A program made the position numbers and the translations under genes. From Varroa destructor (taxonomy: Eukaryota; Arthropoda; Arachnida; Mesostigmata; Varroidae): a DNA stretch of 64,000 bases. The stretch is taken from positions 14,158,229-14,222,228 of the forward strand of contig NW_019211456.1 of the NCBI RefSeq assembly GCF_002443255.2, given 5' to 3'. Under the pieces are notes generated by a model. It did no database searches and had not been told where the DNA came from. It saw only the letters and a program-made list of their open reading frames with translations. Shown here piece by piece: positions 13,202 through 24,238 of this stretch (positions are counted from its first letter, which is position 1; each line of letters begins with the position of its first letter).

Positions 13202-14449
13202 CTATTTTGCTACAAACAGCTAGAAGCTACCACGAAAGACCATTTTACGCATCCACGAGTATTCTGACCTCTTCGTAACCGCTCAAGACTGTTAAAGTAA
13301 ACGCGGCGTAACGTGAAATTGCGTCAAGTGAATCAGGCCATACCGTTGCCAACAAACCGTAGCGTAAACTTTTCGCTATTAAATCATCCCGAACCGAACT
13401 TCTAATCCTGCCGCCTTTCGAATAGATGCATATTAATTTGTCTTGCAGATCAGGTGATACTTGTCTCTGCTACAACATCCTTATTTTTGCCTTCTTCTAA
13501 TTTTGTGCCTCTTCTTAATGGGAAGCTATTTCTTTGCTCGACAAAAACGCTTTATAAAAATGATGTGTTATTATATATATATAAGACCTGTCTCTCAACA
13601 AACAATAACACAGAATGACAGAGCAAAAAATGGTCACTTTCTATTCAGTAACTTTATGTAATGTGTGCGTAAGTGAGACGCATATAATAATAAAGGCACG
13701 ATTTATAAAGCTTACGCTGCTGTGATAGCATGTCGAGATAAGTTCGGATAGGTTAGTTTTCTTGTTATCGCAGAATAGAAAGCATAAAATGATGCTAAAA
13801 TCTAGAGAGTCTAAAAATCTAGAGGAAGCCAGTCATACCTATCATTGCGCGATACTTTCGGGCTCTTGAGGATGGTCAATATTATAACAGGTCTACAGTC
13901 GACGCGACCGGTAGAAACGTTTACTTCTCCCCGATCGGTTAGTTAAATATCCATAAACAACTTCATCCACTGTCTCTGTTTCAACTCTTACGTTCCATCA
14001 GGTAGCTTGCTCCGAGCGCGAAACGAATCGAGTGTTTACTCCGTGTTTGATCCTTGATTACGAAGTGTACCTATGGTTAGCGGCAAAATACGTTACCCAC
14101 TAAGCTAACACAGGGAGATTGTCTCTAGGTCTAGCCTATTTTACCTGCCTTTGTCTTTATTTTGCTTGCTTTATAAGGCTGGCTAACCATCGGTTCATAC
14201 TTAGTCAACGTTCAAAACTTACGGCTCTAAAATCAAGATGTTTTCTTTCTATCGTTGCGACGGTGCCATAAGTGTTTTGATACAAGTATCTCATGAAGTT
14301 ATTCCTAGTACTGCTTTCTAGCGCTGAGGGCGTCAACGGTGCAGCATTGCTGGTAGAAATCTTTCAGATAATTTTATAGTTCCTCAGGTAACGTCTAATA
14401 CTCAGGGAAGGTATCTTCATTCTGCTGAATCGATTTCCAATGCACTCAC

Positions 14450-14541
14450 TTGTCCCTCTGTGCACGTCACTTCAGCCCATTTTTCCTCCTTTTTCTCCGT
14501 TTTGCCTTCCACGACAAATAACTGTGTCCTCCAATGAATTG
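14450..14541 (-). CDS. internal exon, product unknown
   Basis: A very strong acceptor (GTCCTTTCTTTCTGTTCATCTCAG) and a consensus donor GGACAA|GTGAGT bound 92 bases. Only one frame is open: two leading bases, then IHWRTQLFVVEGKTEKKEEK... ending TCTEGQ in phase 0. The same frame runs on upstream to an ATG at 14698, which would make it a first exon, but the long pyrimidine tract argues for an internal exon. The charged EGKTEKKEEK loop followed by WAEVTC resembles an extracellular beta domain; no family named. It heads a phase-compatible series with 13140-13201, 7027-7091 and 3312-3436. Confidence 0.45.
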
Positions 14542-15588
14542 CTGAGATGAACAGAAAGAAAGGACAAGCATGTGGCAAAACTGTACTTAATACGGAACTG
14601 TTCTGATAGGAGCGGATCGATGTGTCCGGTACAAAAATAGGTTTCCTTTGGATGCATAGTTTTATGGATTTGGCACGCCGCAATACTACCGGGAGCATGG
14701 TCGAAGGAAAACTTCAGCGAGAATACGCCCTGTCTGTATATACGACTACCTAAGAAGTATGTGCGAGGTCAATTTTATGTAAGCACCATGGCCTAATTTC
14801 CAGCAAATTAGATATGACCAACTGGTAAAAGAACAGATTGAACGCTGATAGGCTCGACAGCAGGCTCAATTAAACCCGATAGCGAAGGTGCTCTAGGAAC
14901 ATCAGTTCCCGTCTGCAGTTGATTAAAAATGGCTTCCATGGCTGGAATGTTTTTAAACAATGAACAATTTATATAGGGGATATCGTAAGGGGGTAACAGT
15001 GTTGCATTGCCAAATTAGTGCTACGATAAAAGGTGCTATTTGCACCGTATTTGTAGCTAGAATACCTTTCCGACAGCTCTATGCTAAATCTAGAAGCAAT
15101 ACACATGCATTACAGCCATTGCATTGCAAAAACTTCTCTCCTTCTAAAAAAAAGTCTTAACTCTCCGCTATGTTCAGGTCCTTTAGAAACGCTAGCCCTC
15201 TGATCAAAGTCAACCGTGCAAACGATTTTGTTTCAGCCGCTTAGTCTTTCCGACTCTGAATGCAGTACAGACGTTTCATTTACCCAGGGCGGTAGTCTGA
15301 TTGAATCCGGGTCGCCATTCTTCGGCTCCTGCGCTCTGCAGGTGCCATAACACCTTGCTTATCATCGCTAACCATAGTACGACGTTGCCACGATATTGGC
15401 GAAATGTTACCGAAAGATGTCCTTTGGTACGTACCTACGCTTACGTATCTAGCTAGACATCTGTGTGTGCTCTGGAATTTACTCTTCTCAACAAACAGGC
15501 CTCTCCCTGTCTACACCCTTGATACTGCCTAGCGACTGCCAAAGGCTGCCGGACTCAACCGTTAAGTAATAGTGCTCACCGCGACGTT

Positions 15589-15940
15589 CTATGAGCCGCT
15601 CCCTACTCTCACATAGTACACATAAGGCCAGTGCTTTTGTAGCGTGGTACGCCGCGTCGTCCCTGGCATTATGAAACAGCATTCAGGTTTGTAGCATGGA
15701 ACACAGCTGTCGCATCCCCGAAAGCTGCACCGCGGGCTGGAGTTCACCAACACCTGTCAACAGAGAACAGCGTTGAAGGACATTTGCCCCGTTGCCAACG
15801 GCCAGAAAAACCTCCACTAGCGGGAAGGGATATAATGACATGGGGAAGTCAAGTTTTTTGTAGCGCATTGGGACGGCAGGTGATGCTACCGCGCCTACGG
15901 ATGCCACAATCACCACCGAGAGTAACAGAATAACAGCCAT
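15589..15940 (-). CDS. small secreted cysteine-rich peptide precursor
   Basis: An ATG at 15940 opens a classic signal peptide, MAVILLLSVVIVASVGAVAS. The same frame continues through PMRYKKLDFPMSLYPFPLVE but later hits a TGA. From an acceptor TCTCTGTTGACAG (AG at 15755-15754) another frame is open for 54 codons to a TAG at 15589 and carries six cysteines in 18 residues: SPRCSFRGCDSCVPC, then YKPECCF, then MPGTTRR and an aromatic tail with HWPYVYY. I therefore infer a short intron. One in-phase choice is donor GAG|GTTTTT after residue 43, giving a 58-base intron and a product of about 97 residues; that donor is weak, and CTA|GTGGAG is another option. A dibasic RR follows the cysteine block. The family is unknown: the CCF ending recalls arthropod trissin and the C-x4-C-x2-C-x2-C-PC start recalls plant EPFL peptides, but neither spacing matches fully. 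A GTGAGA inside the second exon could be a further donor. Confidence 0.5.
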
Positions 15941-16787
15941 TTCGATCGAGGAGGGCTTTCTTTAGCCTTCGAATAAGCACTGAAGCGGTAAATGCCCCTT
16001 GGAAAATTGGGTATTCTTTGTGGTCTCCGCTGCTACTGATCCTGTCCTTCTGACGGGGAAAATGCCAGTTTCACTTTTGCTACCGCCATGTTCATGGCGC
16101 TTAAAAGTGCAATTTCGCATGGAAAATAAGGAAAAAAAATGCTTCCGCACTCACAAATCCACTCTGAATTTTACCAGACAATATGGCGAACACATAGAGG
16201 TTACCTTAGACCATGCATGCACAACATTATATATGTATATACAACCCATACTTCTTGTGCGTTGCTTTAGACAAGCAAATAGAAATGTTCGTTTCACAGG
16301 TTAGGCAGCTGCCAACCTACCTAGACGTTAAAATTTGAAGAATTCAGTTTCATTGTCATGAAGGCAAAAAAATGCCAGCTCGAAATTACTTTTACAGCTG
16401 CTTAAGCTAATATTAGTTCCAACAACGAAATTGCAATATCATTCAATCTTTTCCTACTCTTACAATACAGCTTTGAGAAAAGGCCGCAACAGGTTATTTT
16501 TTCTAACAGGACTGCAATTCATAACTTAAGCATCACTTTTGTATGTTTCTTTTCCATCCCTTCCTTGCATCTGGTGTCTCTCCTTTAAACTTACGCATGC
16601 AAATCCATTTTGTATCTGAAGTACTCCTTTTTAAACCAACTTTTTGTTCTGTCCTTTACAGAGCTCGTTCCCTGGTTTGTTTAATGTTACGGCTTTTCTT
16701 TCCGCAGCACACACCCTCTGTTTGCTTCCACTGTGGACGACGCGCGCTTGCTGTTGGTAAGCGTTCATTGCACCGCCCGGCCAATAC

Positions 16788-16926
16788 TGCAGACCGAGTT
16801 TGCAAGGAGACGATGAAGACGACCATAAGGTGTTCTGTTGTGGGCTTTGTCTCGATCACAACCGCGATCACTTGAAAGGTAAATGGTCGGCCATTCGGAC
16901 CTAGTTTGTTGCGGTAGAATAGAGAC
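16788..16926 (-). CDS. second half of a CBM21-like (PP1 glycogen-targeting) domain
   Basis: A strong acceptor (CTCCTGTCTCCTGTTCGGCAACTTCTAG, AG at 16928-16927) opens an exon whose frame with one leading base joins the upstream exon (GC+G, Ala). It reads ASLFYRNKLGPNGRPFTFQV, then EHLMVVFIVSLQ. In CBM21 domains of PPP1R3-type subunits this position holds a D/N-G-x-D-x-FSF-x-I strand and then a LEFAIxY strand, which these blocks resemble. The end is unclear: GCA|GTATTG at 16788 is a possible donor, otherwise the frame runs to a stop at 16656. The conserved YWDNNxGxNY ending of CBM21 was not found in frame; a YWPGGAMNAY block appears one base out of frame right after, so a frameshift, an error or a missed exon is possible. 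Confidence 0.45.
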
Positions 16927-17153
16927 CTAGAAGTTGCCGAACAGGAGACAGGAGTGTATGCACGGATGACGTGCACGCGTTGTTCCGAAAAATAATGGCG
17001 TTCAATGCTGGTGCTGCAGCGGGTGCTATCATCGATATTTTATAAAGCATCGATATAAATCTAAGGCATACTCTGACCGCATGGTTCGCTCTTGCTTCTT
17101 CGCTCGCTTTCGTTGCTGTCGCTAATGTTGACTGTATTTCCCTTCCTTCTCAC

Positions 17154-17439
17154 GCAATGGCAGAAACATGCCCGAGCCAAGTGGGAAAAGTAGAATGATC
17201 AACGAAAAATGCAACTCGCAGTCGCTTGAAGAAAACGAGATTTCTAATTTGTATTGACATCGTGAGGTTTCTCCTTTCCATATACACAGACGTAAAGAGA
17301 TGACGCTGCAACAGGATCCGATAAGCCTGGGACACGGATACAGGCCGGCGAAGTGATAACAGAACGATGTGGTGTGCGTCGCTGCCGGGGTTTTCATCGC
17401 TCTTTGTCAGTCCTAGGTAGCAACAAGTGCAGTCGTAAA
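17154..17439 (-). CDS. first half of a CBM21-like (PP1 glycogen-targeting) domain
   Basis: Acceptor TTTTTGCCAATTCAAAG and donor GCCATTGC|GTGAGA bound 286 bases open for 94 codons with two leading and two trailing bases; a stop follows directly after the donor. The region from about residue 37 reads SQAYRILLQRHLFTSVYMER, then LTMSIQIRNLVFFKRLRV. PPP1R3 regulatory subunits have here F-x-x-R-L-x-x-x-x-V-C-L-E-N, then G-T-V-x-V-x-N-L-x-F-x-K-x-V-x-V-R, a position-by-position resemblance including Phe, Lys and Asn. Such proteins hold protein phosphatase 1 on glycogen. An upstream RVxF PP1-docking motif was not identified. A second frame of this exon is also open (91 codons from an ATG at 17397, cysteine-containing) and fits other phase combinations, so identity rests on the CBM21 resemblance. 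Confidence 0.5.
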
Positions 17440-17576
17440 CTTTGAATTGGCAAAAATTAAAATATGTCGATGTGGAAAAGGCGTCCCCTTGTCGTTTTTT
17501 CGAAGGTGAGGCCTTCAATTTATTAGGCACGGGGCAGTGTTATCACGTGCCTTGAATCTGCGTCTGCTCATCTGAC

Positions 17577-17620
17577 CTGGATGGGTTGGGTTGTTCGGTT
17601 TTTCCCATTTTTGTTGTATA
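17577..17620 (-). CDS. candidate small exon before the CBM21-like exon
   Basis: A very long pyrimidine tract (from about 17690) ends TTTTGCAAAG; the frame with one leading base reads IQQKWEKPNNPTHP and ends in phase 1 at CATCCAG|GTCAGA, a weak donor. GGCAC|GTGATA further on gives the same phase. It would link 19682-19875 (phase 2) to 17154-17439 (two leading bases). An AATAAA on this strand at about 17525 complicates this, since an alternative 87-codon frame (17806-17543) ends just before it. Confidence 0.22.
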
Positions 17621-17806
17621 CTTTGCAAAATGGGCGGTGCAAAACGCAAAAGGTAAAGAATAGAATGTGAGAATGATAAAACCGAAAGACATGGCGTAAG
17701 TGAGTGAATCATCAAAATCGTTTCGTGTTGGCCCATTAGTAAAACGGGTGCTTGATACGGACGAAAATGTTTTGACGCCGGCTGTATCCAAAATAGCCAT
17801 GCGCAC

Positions 17807-19681
17807 TAGTGTTAATCATCATATAGTACACTAGACCAGAGGCTCAAAGGAGGTTATCTTGAATAAGGGATATGATACACTTAAATTTATTCCAAGCTGC
17901 CATTGCTATAAGCGTCAACCAGCAGTAGCGACAACATTTTAAAAGATGATATACTTTCCTTTCGTACTGTCGTCGTTAGCAGTATCAACAAAGTGCCAAA
18001 GACTTTAGCGGAATGAGGATCATTTCAACTCGATTCAACGTGTGGAATGGTGGCCATCTCTATGAAGTACGCTTATTTCCATAGTGGTTATCATATAAGA
18101 ACCTCTTACGGAGGTACTTGCGCAGTACAAAAAAGAATCAATGAACTATGAGTTGCGCTTCACTGTGCTAGCATTTCTATTTTTGAATTATGAGAAACTA
18201 TACATCTAGATATTCTTTATTCTTTTGACAGCAAAAAGAAAGAACTAAGCCGTTTTTGAAGATTTCCATCGCTCCGGTTGTTTCTCAGTTCTGCTAACCC
18301 ACTCGTGCTAAAGGGACGAATACTGAAACAATCCTTTTTTTTTTTGTAAATGCAGTTCAGTGTACTTGGATCAGATGTGAACGCCGTCATTCTATATCTT
18401 TGCATAGAAAATGGGTCTAATTAGCTAGTAGACCACAAAATCTTAGAGCACGCATTTAGGTGACCAATGCGCCTATGGGATGTCAAAGCACAGTTATGGA
18501 TACAAACAGAGCTTACAAAAAAAGCTTTTAATTCGTGATATTGAAATAAAGTGCCTACTACTAAAAACATTTTACTCTAAACCAAAAACTTAATGCTTTT
18601 TCACTAGTGTTACAGTTTACTTTTATTAATTTTTATTTTTCTATCCATGTATAGGGTTTTGCACGCTGTGTGTACAGGCATTTCATCATGTGGGCTCGCT
18701 TCTTGTTTCTAGGCGCTAAGGCGAGATATCTAGGTATGTGAAGATCACAGTGGGGTTTATGTTAGTGCGGCAAAGGTTCCGTCTGGGAGGACGGTCATCC
18801 GGGCGCAAATATGGTTACCTCTATCTATAGGCTAGGTTTTATAACAGTGTGGAGAATAAATGTTGCACTGCTATGAAACCAACAAGTTCAAATCATGTTA
18901 AGTCTTTTAACGAAAAACATAATGTTAAGTGTCGATGCTAATGCAACGCAGAGGCACAGTTGGCAGTGATAATTTTTGCTAGTAGAAAATTATCGAACAT
19001 AAACCATCTCTCAAAGATCAAAATTGTTCCTTTAAGCTAATCTCTACATATCGAAGAATAGACATCATTATTAGGTGACTATGACTGGGACAAGAGTATT
19101 CATATAGTGAAATAAGGAAAGTCTCGTTGATTTATATTGGTGGTATCTACGTTTAACCCTTTGCATGCAGTACATTGGGTTAATTATGCTTGCGTTTTAT
19201 AAACAAGGAATCCGTGGTCAGACATCGAGGTTAGCTGTAAGATCGAAGATGCATTTGGGTACTAGAATCAGCCAAGAATTTTCCCAGGATCAAAATTATT
19301 TTCAAAATGTATTTTTTTGTCCTTAATGGGTGTCAACGTTTTAATGGTAGCCAACTGTAGAATGTACGCGATTTAAGAAAGATAACATCCTAGAGGTTGT
19401 CTGATGCTTTGGTTAGCAAAAAGAAGCAAGCTTTAAAATAACCTATTACGGAGATTATTGACAAATGCTCGACAGGACCTGTTCGCCGTTGGGCAGACAC
19501 GTAATGTCCCAGATTTGGATATGCCGTAAGTTAGGATTACGTACACTTCATGGTCCACAGGTTTTAACTAGTTTCATCAGCTTAAATTAACGATTCCCAT
19601 TTCTCAAAGAACCTGGATAGTGCTGAAGCCTAACGTAGATTAGCGGTAGGCTCCATCCATAAATGGAGCCGCGGCACTTAC
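17807..19681. other. intron-like stretch; no supported gene
   Basis: One plus-strand candidate worth noting: about 19487-19532 a frame reading DLFAVGQTRNVPDLDM ends at a GCC|GTAAGTT donor, but its acceptor (TGCTCGACAG) is poor. Otherwise no frame has both good splice sites and protein-like composition. Confidence 0.4.
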
Positions 19682-19875
19682 GTAAGAGTAACGGTCTCAG
19701 CTATCTTTCCTCTTCTCAGTGCATCGCTTTCGGAAGACGTGTCGATGTCAGGCTTCCAGTGCAGACTAAGCCCTTTGCTCTGAGCTTCTCCTTGCGAGGG
19801 GCTCTCATTATGAGGTCTCTCCCCACCATGAAGAACCATTACCACACCACCTTGGACCCCACACTGGTTGGTAAC
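19682..19875 (-). CDS. internal exon, hydrophilic, product unknown
   Basis: Acceptor GATTGCATTCCAG and a near-perfect donor CTTAC|GTAAGTG enclose 194 bases. The only open frame starts in phase 0 and gives 64 codons: VTNQCGVQGGVVMVLHGGER, a Ser/Gly/Gln-rich middle, then DIDTSSESDALRRGKIAETV. The Ser-Glu-Ser-Asp acidic block followed by RRGK looks like a phosphorylatable cytoplasmic or linker region. Two bases remain. It fits in phase after the exon at 27617-27705. The opposite strand is also open here (81 codons), which lowers confidence somewhat. Confidence 0.48.
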
Positions 19876-22800
19876 CTGGAATGCAATCATCCGCGAAGCG
19901 CACAATAGTTATCGGACATAGAAGTCGCAGCAGAAGTAAATCTAAAGCATGGTGACCTATACTGCGTTTTCCTCCCCAGCAGAGGAGAACTTAGATTATA
20001 AGTTCTCTATTGCTGTCTTTATTTCCCCGTTACAGATAATGTGTATTAACATTTTTCCTTGCCGTCCTGTTACTGCAAAGTATGTAATCTCGCCTGATCC
20101 TACCAATTCTATAAATTATAGTCACCGTTTCTATTATCACATCTTGAAGTCTGCAGGCTTTCCGGCAGGCTCCACTTTGTTAAGTTAAGATAAGTTTTAC
20201 TCGATTTGAGTATAGCTGACATTCGTCTTTTAAGCTCTCTTCCTGCGACTCAGTTGAAAAGCTTCCTGTGGCGGTGTATTTTTAAGCTTGTTTTTTTCAT
20301 TTTGCGTATACGCACACACTCATACACACATTGTATGAGTATAGCTAGCTGCTCCATTAGATTCGAGCAACAGCTCTGCCCTTGACATCCCGCTTTTCCG
20401 ATTACCTCCTATTGCAAGGATGAGTCTCGCTCCACAAATCCATCTAGGCGCAGGCGAGAAGAAGTTCGTATAACACTTAGGTTGATCCGACTCCCGGATT
20501 TCATCCCTGCCCTTTGCCATCGACAGACGATTGCCATATTGCTTCCACTACCTTTGTCAAGCCATATACTGTTCGAATACCCCATTCCTCGAGAGGCGAA
20601 AAACGTTAAGCAGTGTCACAATCAAACTGATTTTCCCATCGCCCATCTGCGCCCAATGCGGTACAGAAACCTCGCAAAAAAGTATCATAAGCGGGAAACC
20701 TAACCAAGCGGATTGGATTGGTTCGTGTCGTCCGCATATCCTTGGCGAGCAGGGATAAAATCCCACATAAAGATCACTTAAAGAGGCTAATTTGGATATA
20801 TCTAGGATAGTCATAAAGTTAGCTGTGACCGCCCAGGACCTCCGCTTCTCGAAGAGCTTTTATAAATTGTGGAAAGCTTTTAAAAACTCATCGGATTGTA
20901 AGCAAGCTTTCGTTAGTAGTAGTTACGGCAGTCAATAGTGGGTGAAGATCAAGGTAAGGATTAGTTTACTGTCGTATATAATATTATCATCAGTGTATTT
21001 TTATTTGGCAAAAGCGTCACTAGAATTTGAGGTTTGTCGTGTGTGCTATACAATGATGAACTTTAACAGACAATTATTACATACTGGCGTTGGATCGAAC
21101 CGAAATAAGTCAAAGTGACATACAGATAAAATTAGGCGACGCGAAATTCGAGATTGCTCAATTAAAGATGGAGTCGTGTTTTAGCGTTCGCTTATACAAT
21201 GGTAGCCATCTTCGGTATCTGATAAGACCATTGTTAAGCTCTTTCATTCTTGGAGGCACTAGCTATATCTTGGAAAGTTTTACCCTCAAATTTGGAAACT
21301 GAGAAATCATTATCGACCGGTAACGCTACGCAAAGACGATGACACCTATGCGAAAGAACTACCTGGTCTTGACTAAAGTGGCTCAAACTTTGCTAAGATT
21401 CATCCTCTACCTGAGCTGAGTCGAGCAAGGTCATAAATTTACGAGATGTGATGCAGCCAGAGACTTTTACCCGCCCAAGACTGATACGAGTGCCGAAAAG
21501 AATAATATTTTTCTCTGAAATTATTTTTATTGCTGCTACTGAGACTATGATCGATACTAATAGCATTACCAATAGGCAACAGTTGACACGAGAGGCTTCT
21601 CAGTTTTTCTGCATTTTCAATTCAGAATTTGAATAATTAGACCAATCCGAATGCAAGATTCTAGCAGACTACAGGAAATTTGTTAAAATACAGGGCGAGA
21701 CAGTGACGAATACGGTGCCCGCCAGTATATTTGACAGCTAGTTGTACAAAATAAACTTTTAAGTTGCCGCTTAAACGTCAATTGAATGTCCAACACTGTC
21801 ATAGTAAGCTTTGGCCCAGGAAGACGATGCTATAATTGCCCTCTATTCAGTTCGAAAGAGGTTTTTTCACGATTTTTGCGATAGAGCTCTTCTGTTGACA
21901 AATCAAAAGCGGGGGCTTCTATTCTTTACAGAGAGCTGATTCCTCCTCCTGGTACAGCATTTCCACTGAAACCTTAAGTTATCTATATAAAATAAAATCA
22001 GCAATTCAGACTTCCTACGTTCGACGCACGACTACAGCCTAGTTAGGTACGTGAGTTTTACAGGAAATAGCTTTTCTGATGGCTTATTTATACCATACAC
22101 GCAGTTTGTTTCTTAATCGAAATTTTCTTATTGACGCCGTATATTCACTAAATTATTATATATATATATATAAAACTTCTAAAAGGCTAGCAACTAATGC
22201 AGCGGGCGTGTAACACTGAACACGTCATTGTATAGGAGTTGTTCCATCGAAATGATAACTCGTGTAAAACTTCGCATGTGTCTTCGTACTCGTACAATTG
22301 ATTCATCGAGGGTATTTCAGTATCAGCGTTAGCCTACACGACGTACAAGGTGCAACATTTAGGTTGAAAAGAGTTTTTTAGTGAGAGCTCACATTGATTT
22401 TTAATAGTTGCAACAGACAGCAGGGCCTCTCGCCTTCCCTTGCATAATGGACTCATCAAATAACAGTTTGTTTGTCAACAGTATTCCTAGGTAAGTAAAG
22501 AAGTTAACGTATTCGGTTATCAAACGGAAGAGAATTTGTCGCGGCTAGTGACCTCCTGCAGCAGAACGATTGCATACGTCCTTATAATGTCAAGTTCGAT
22601 GAATGTCACCAGTGCTTGCCGGAAGTGATAGAGGTTGATGCAAAATGAGACGAGGTTGTCGGCATACAAAAAGAAACCTTTAATAGGTTTTAGCTTTCTA
22701 ATACTTAACTTACAAGCGATATCTGCTCTAGCTACAACATATAGCAACAAACGTGTACGGTCTGCGGACTCGGATTCGTCATGACCCGCCGCCCGTGTCA

Positions 22801-23041
22801 CCCTGTCCGTGTAGACAAGTTTGTACAATAAAAAAGGTCAACTCACCTTACCTGTCGAAAAGCATATCGACTAGGAGATATCGTATAGGAGTAAATCACT
22901 ATTCTTAAATAATTTAGCAACTTTTGCCCTTTTTACTTTTAGTTATAATCCGCACGCTTAAAACAGTGCCTTTCTCGGTGCAGTACAATATAATACTCGG
23001 TCGATTAACACTCGTTGTTTATATTCGTTTTTCGAATGCAG
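19876..23041. other. no supported gene; possible decayed LINE tail
   Basis: Frames at 20320-20814 on both strands are long for the region. A plus-strand frame (20531-20758) contains PSPICAQCGTETSQKS, a CxxC block faintly like the zinc-knuckle tail of some non-LTR retrotransposons; too weak to call. (AT)n at about 22157-22173. The 102-codon minus frame at 22520-22828 has no splice support. Confidence 0.35.
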
Positions 23042-23217
23042 GTGGCGCGTGTGTAGCAGAAGCGACAATGGATGAAAAAATAAGAGATACCGCATTAAAG
23101 AAAATATATAAAGAAGAAGGTTGGTTACACCCCACAAACAGCGAGGGTCATGTGTGTCTCCTCATACGACTGCTTATCTATAGTATCCTACAATACGCAC
23201 TCACACGCTACCAATAA
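23042..23217 (+). CDS. candidate 3'-terminal exon, product unknown
   Basis: Acceptor TATTCGTTTTTCGAATGCAG, then two leading bases and 57 codons to TAA. It begins GACVAEATMDEKIRDTALKK, charged and helix-like, and ends with a hydrophobic stretch LLIRLLIYSILQYAL. An internal ATG could also serve as a start. AATAAA-type sequence lies at the stop itself. No partner exons found. Confidence 0.25.
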
Positions 23218-24147
23218 ATCCATTTTTTTTGCCTATATTACATTTTGTGAAACCAACAGGAGGGCTCCTGCTTAAATGGTAAAGGTTCCCGTGAAGCAGA
23301 CCACAGTTGCCACCGACGTACCATAGACACTGCTGCCTGCCAATACCGAATATCTCATTCACTCGCTATTACCTTATGTGTAACCCCTCGTGGTCTGCCG
23401 ACACTCAGTGTAGAAGCGACAACGCCATTGCTACTGCCATAGCGGAGCTTCAGCAGCCGGCTCCAAAGTGGGTTATTGTGATTAATCGTTGACAGGTTTC
23501 CCTCTTCCCTCCAGATCCCTAAGACCGAAACCCCAGACTGTAACCTCTATTCCCTATTTACAGAACGGCCCCCTCAGATAGTTTTCCCTTTAGGAGGACA
23601 TATCTACAGGACTTTTGGGAACCCGTAGGAACCGAAAACAGATTTGCTTCGGCTGTATTATTTTGCCAATGCGACCGAGAGTTGTGCTAGTAGAACGACA
23701 GAAGACTACCATCACGACAGCCGGACCATACTTTCCTTACCATCTACGTCGAGCCTCCAAATGGAATGACAGTGTACAAAGTCACCAGTGGACGCCAGAC
23801 TTGACGGGGAGTGAGAATGGGAAAGCGGAAGAAGAGATATTTGCCTGGAGGAAGCGTCTAGAGTATAGTAAGCAACCCGCTCGTGCCATTTCTTCGTGTC
23901 ACTGCGTCCACGACAGTGTAGCGGTAGCACTGCCTGGTTCCTAAACGTGTGGTTCCTGCCGAACGTACGCTGGCTGCCGGCTTCGAATGGTGGCCTTCTG
24001 TTCTCTTTCAGGAGTCGGCGAAACCGCACCCAGAAACGACCGGAGAGTAGACACAGTACGAAAGCGGAGATGCTGACTGTGTAACGGAGAAAGGGGCTGG
24101 CAAAGGGGCCTGGTTGGACGAACGAAGACAGGTCAGTGGCGGCCACA

Positions 24148-24180
24148 TATAAGGCGAACTCCGATTGTGGCACATCAGTT
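24148..24180 (+). promoter_or_regulatory. core promoter: TATA box and initiator
   Basis: ACATATAAGG (TATA element at 24148) is followed by ATCAGTT, matching the arthropod initiator TCAGTT, with the A at 24177, 29 bases from the first T of the TATA element. This is the canonical spacing. The surrounding 800 bases are distinctly GC-richer than the flanks. Two correctly spaced core elements make a real start site plausible, though unproven. Confidence 0.4.
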
Positions 24181-24238
24181 GGGGCTGCAGCACAGAGACG
24201 GCGAATGGACGGAACGGACGGTGAAGTCAACCGATAGG

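Noticed and set aside
16708..17045. Plus-strand three-exon gene (16708-16756, 16807-16878, 16945-17045) reading CFHCGRRALAVG, then VFCCGLCLDHNRDH, with introns of 50 and 66 bases.
   Set aside because: It is in phase and zinc-finger-like, but it lies exactly antisense to exons with better splice sites and a domain-level match (CBM21-like), the introns are very short, and no known zinc-finger spacing fits. Kept as a warning about chance.
17122..17397. Alternative frame of the 17.3 kb exon (91 codons, MKTPAATHTTSFCYHF...).
   Set aside because: It fits the phase chain between 19.7 and 14.5 kb, but the other frame of the same exon resembles CBM21 at many positions and was preferred.
23712..24230. 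172-codon minus-strand ORF with a possible membrane segment.
   Set aside because: No ATG at its start, no splice or domain support, and it covers a GC-rich plus-strand promoter region where long accidental ORFs are expected.
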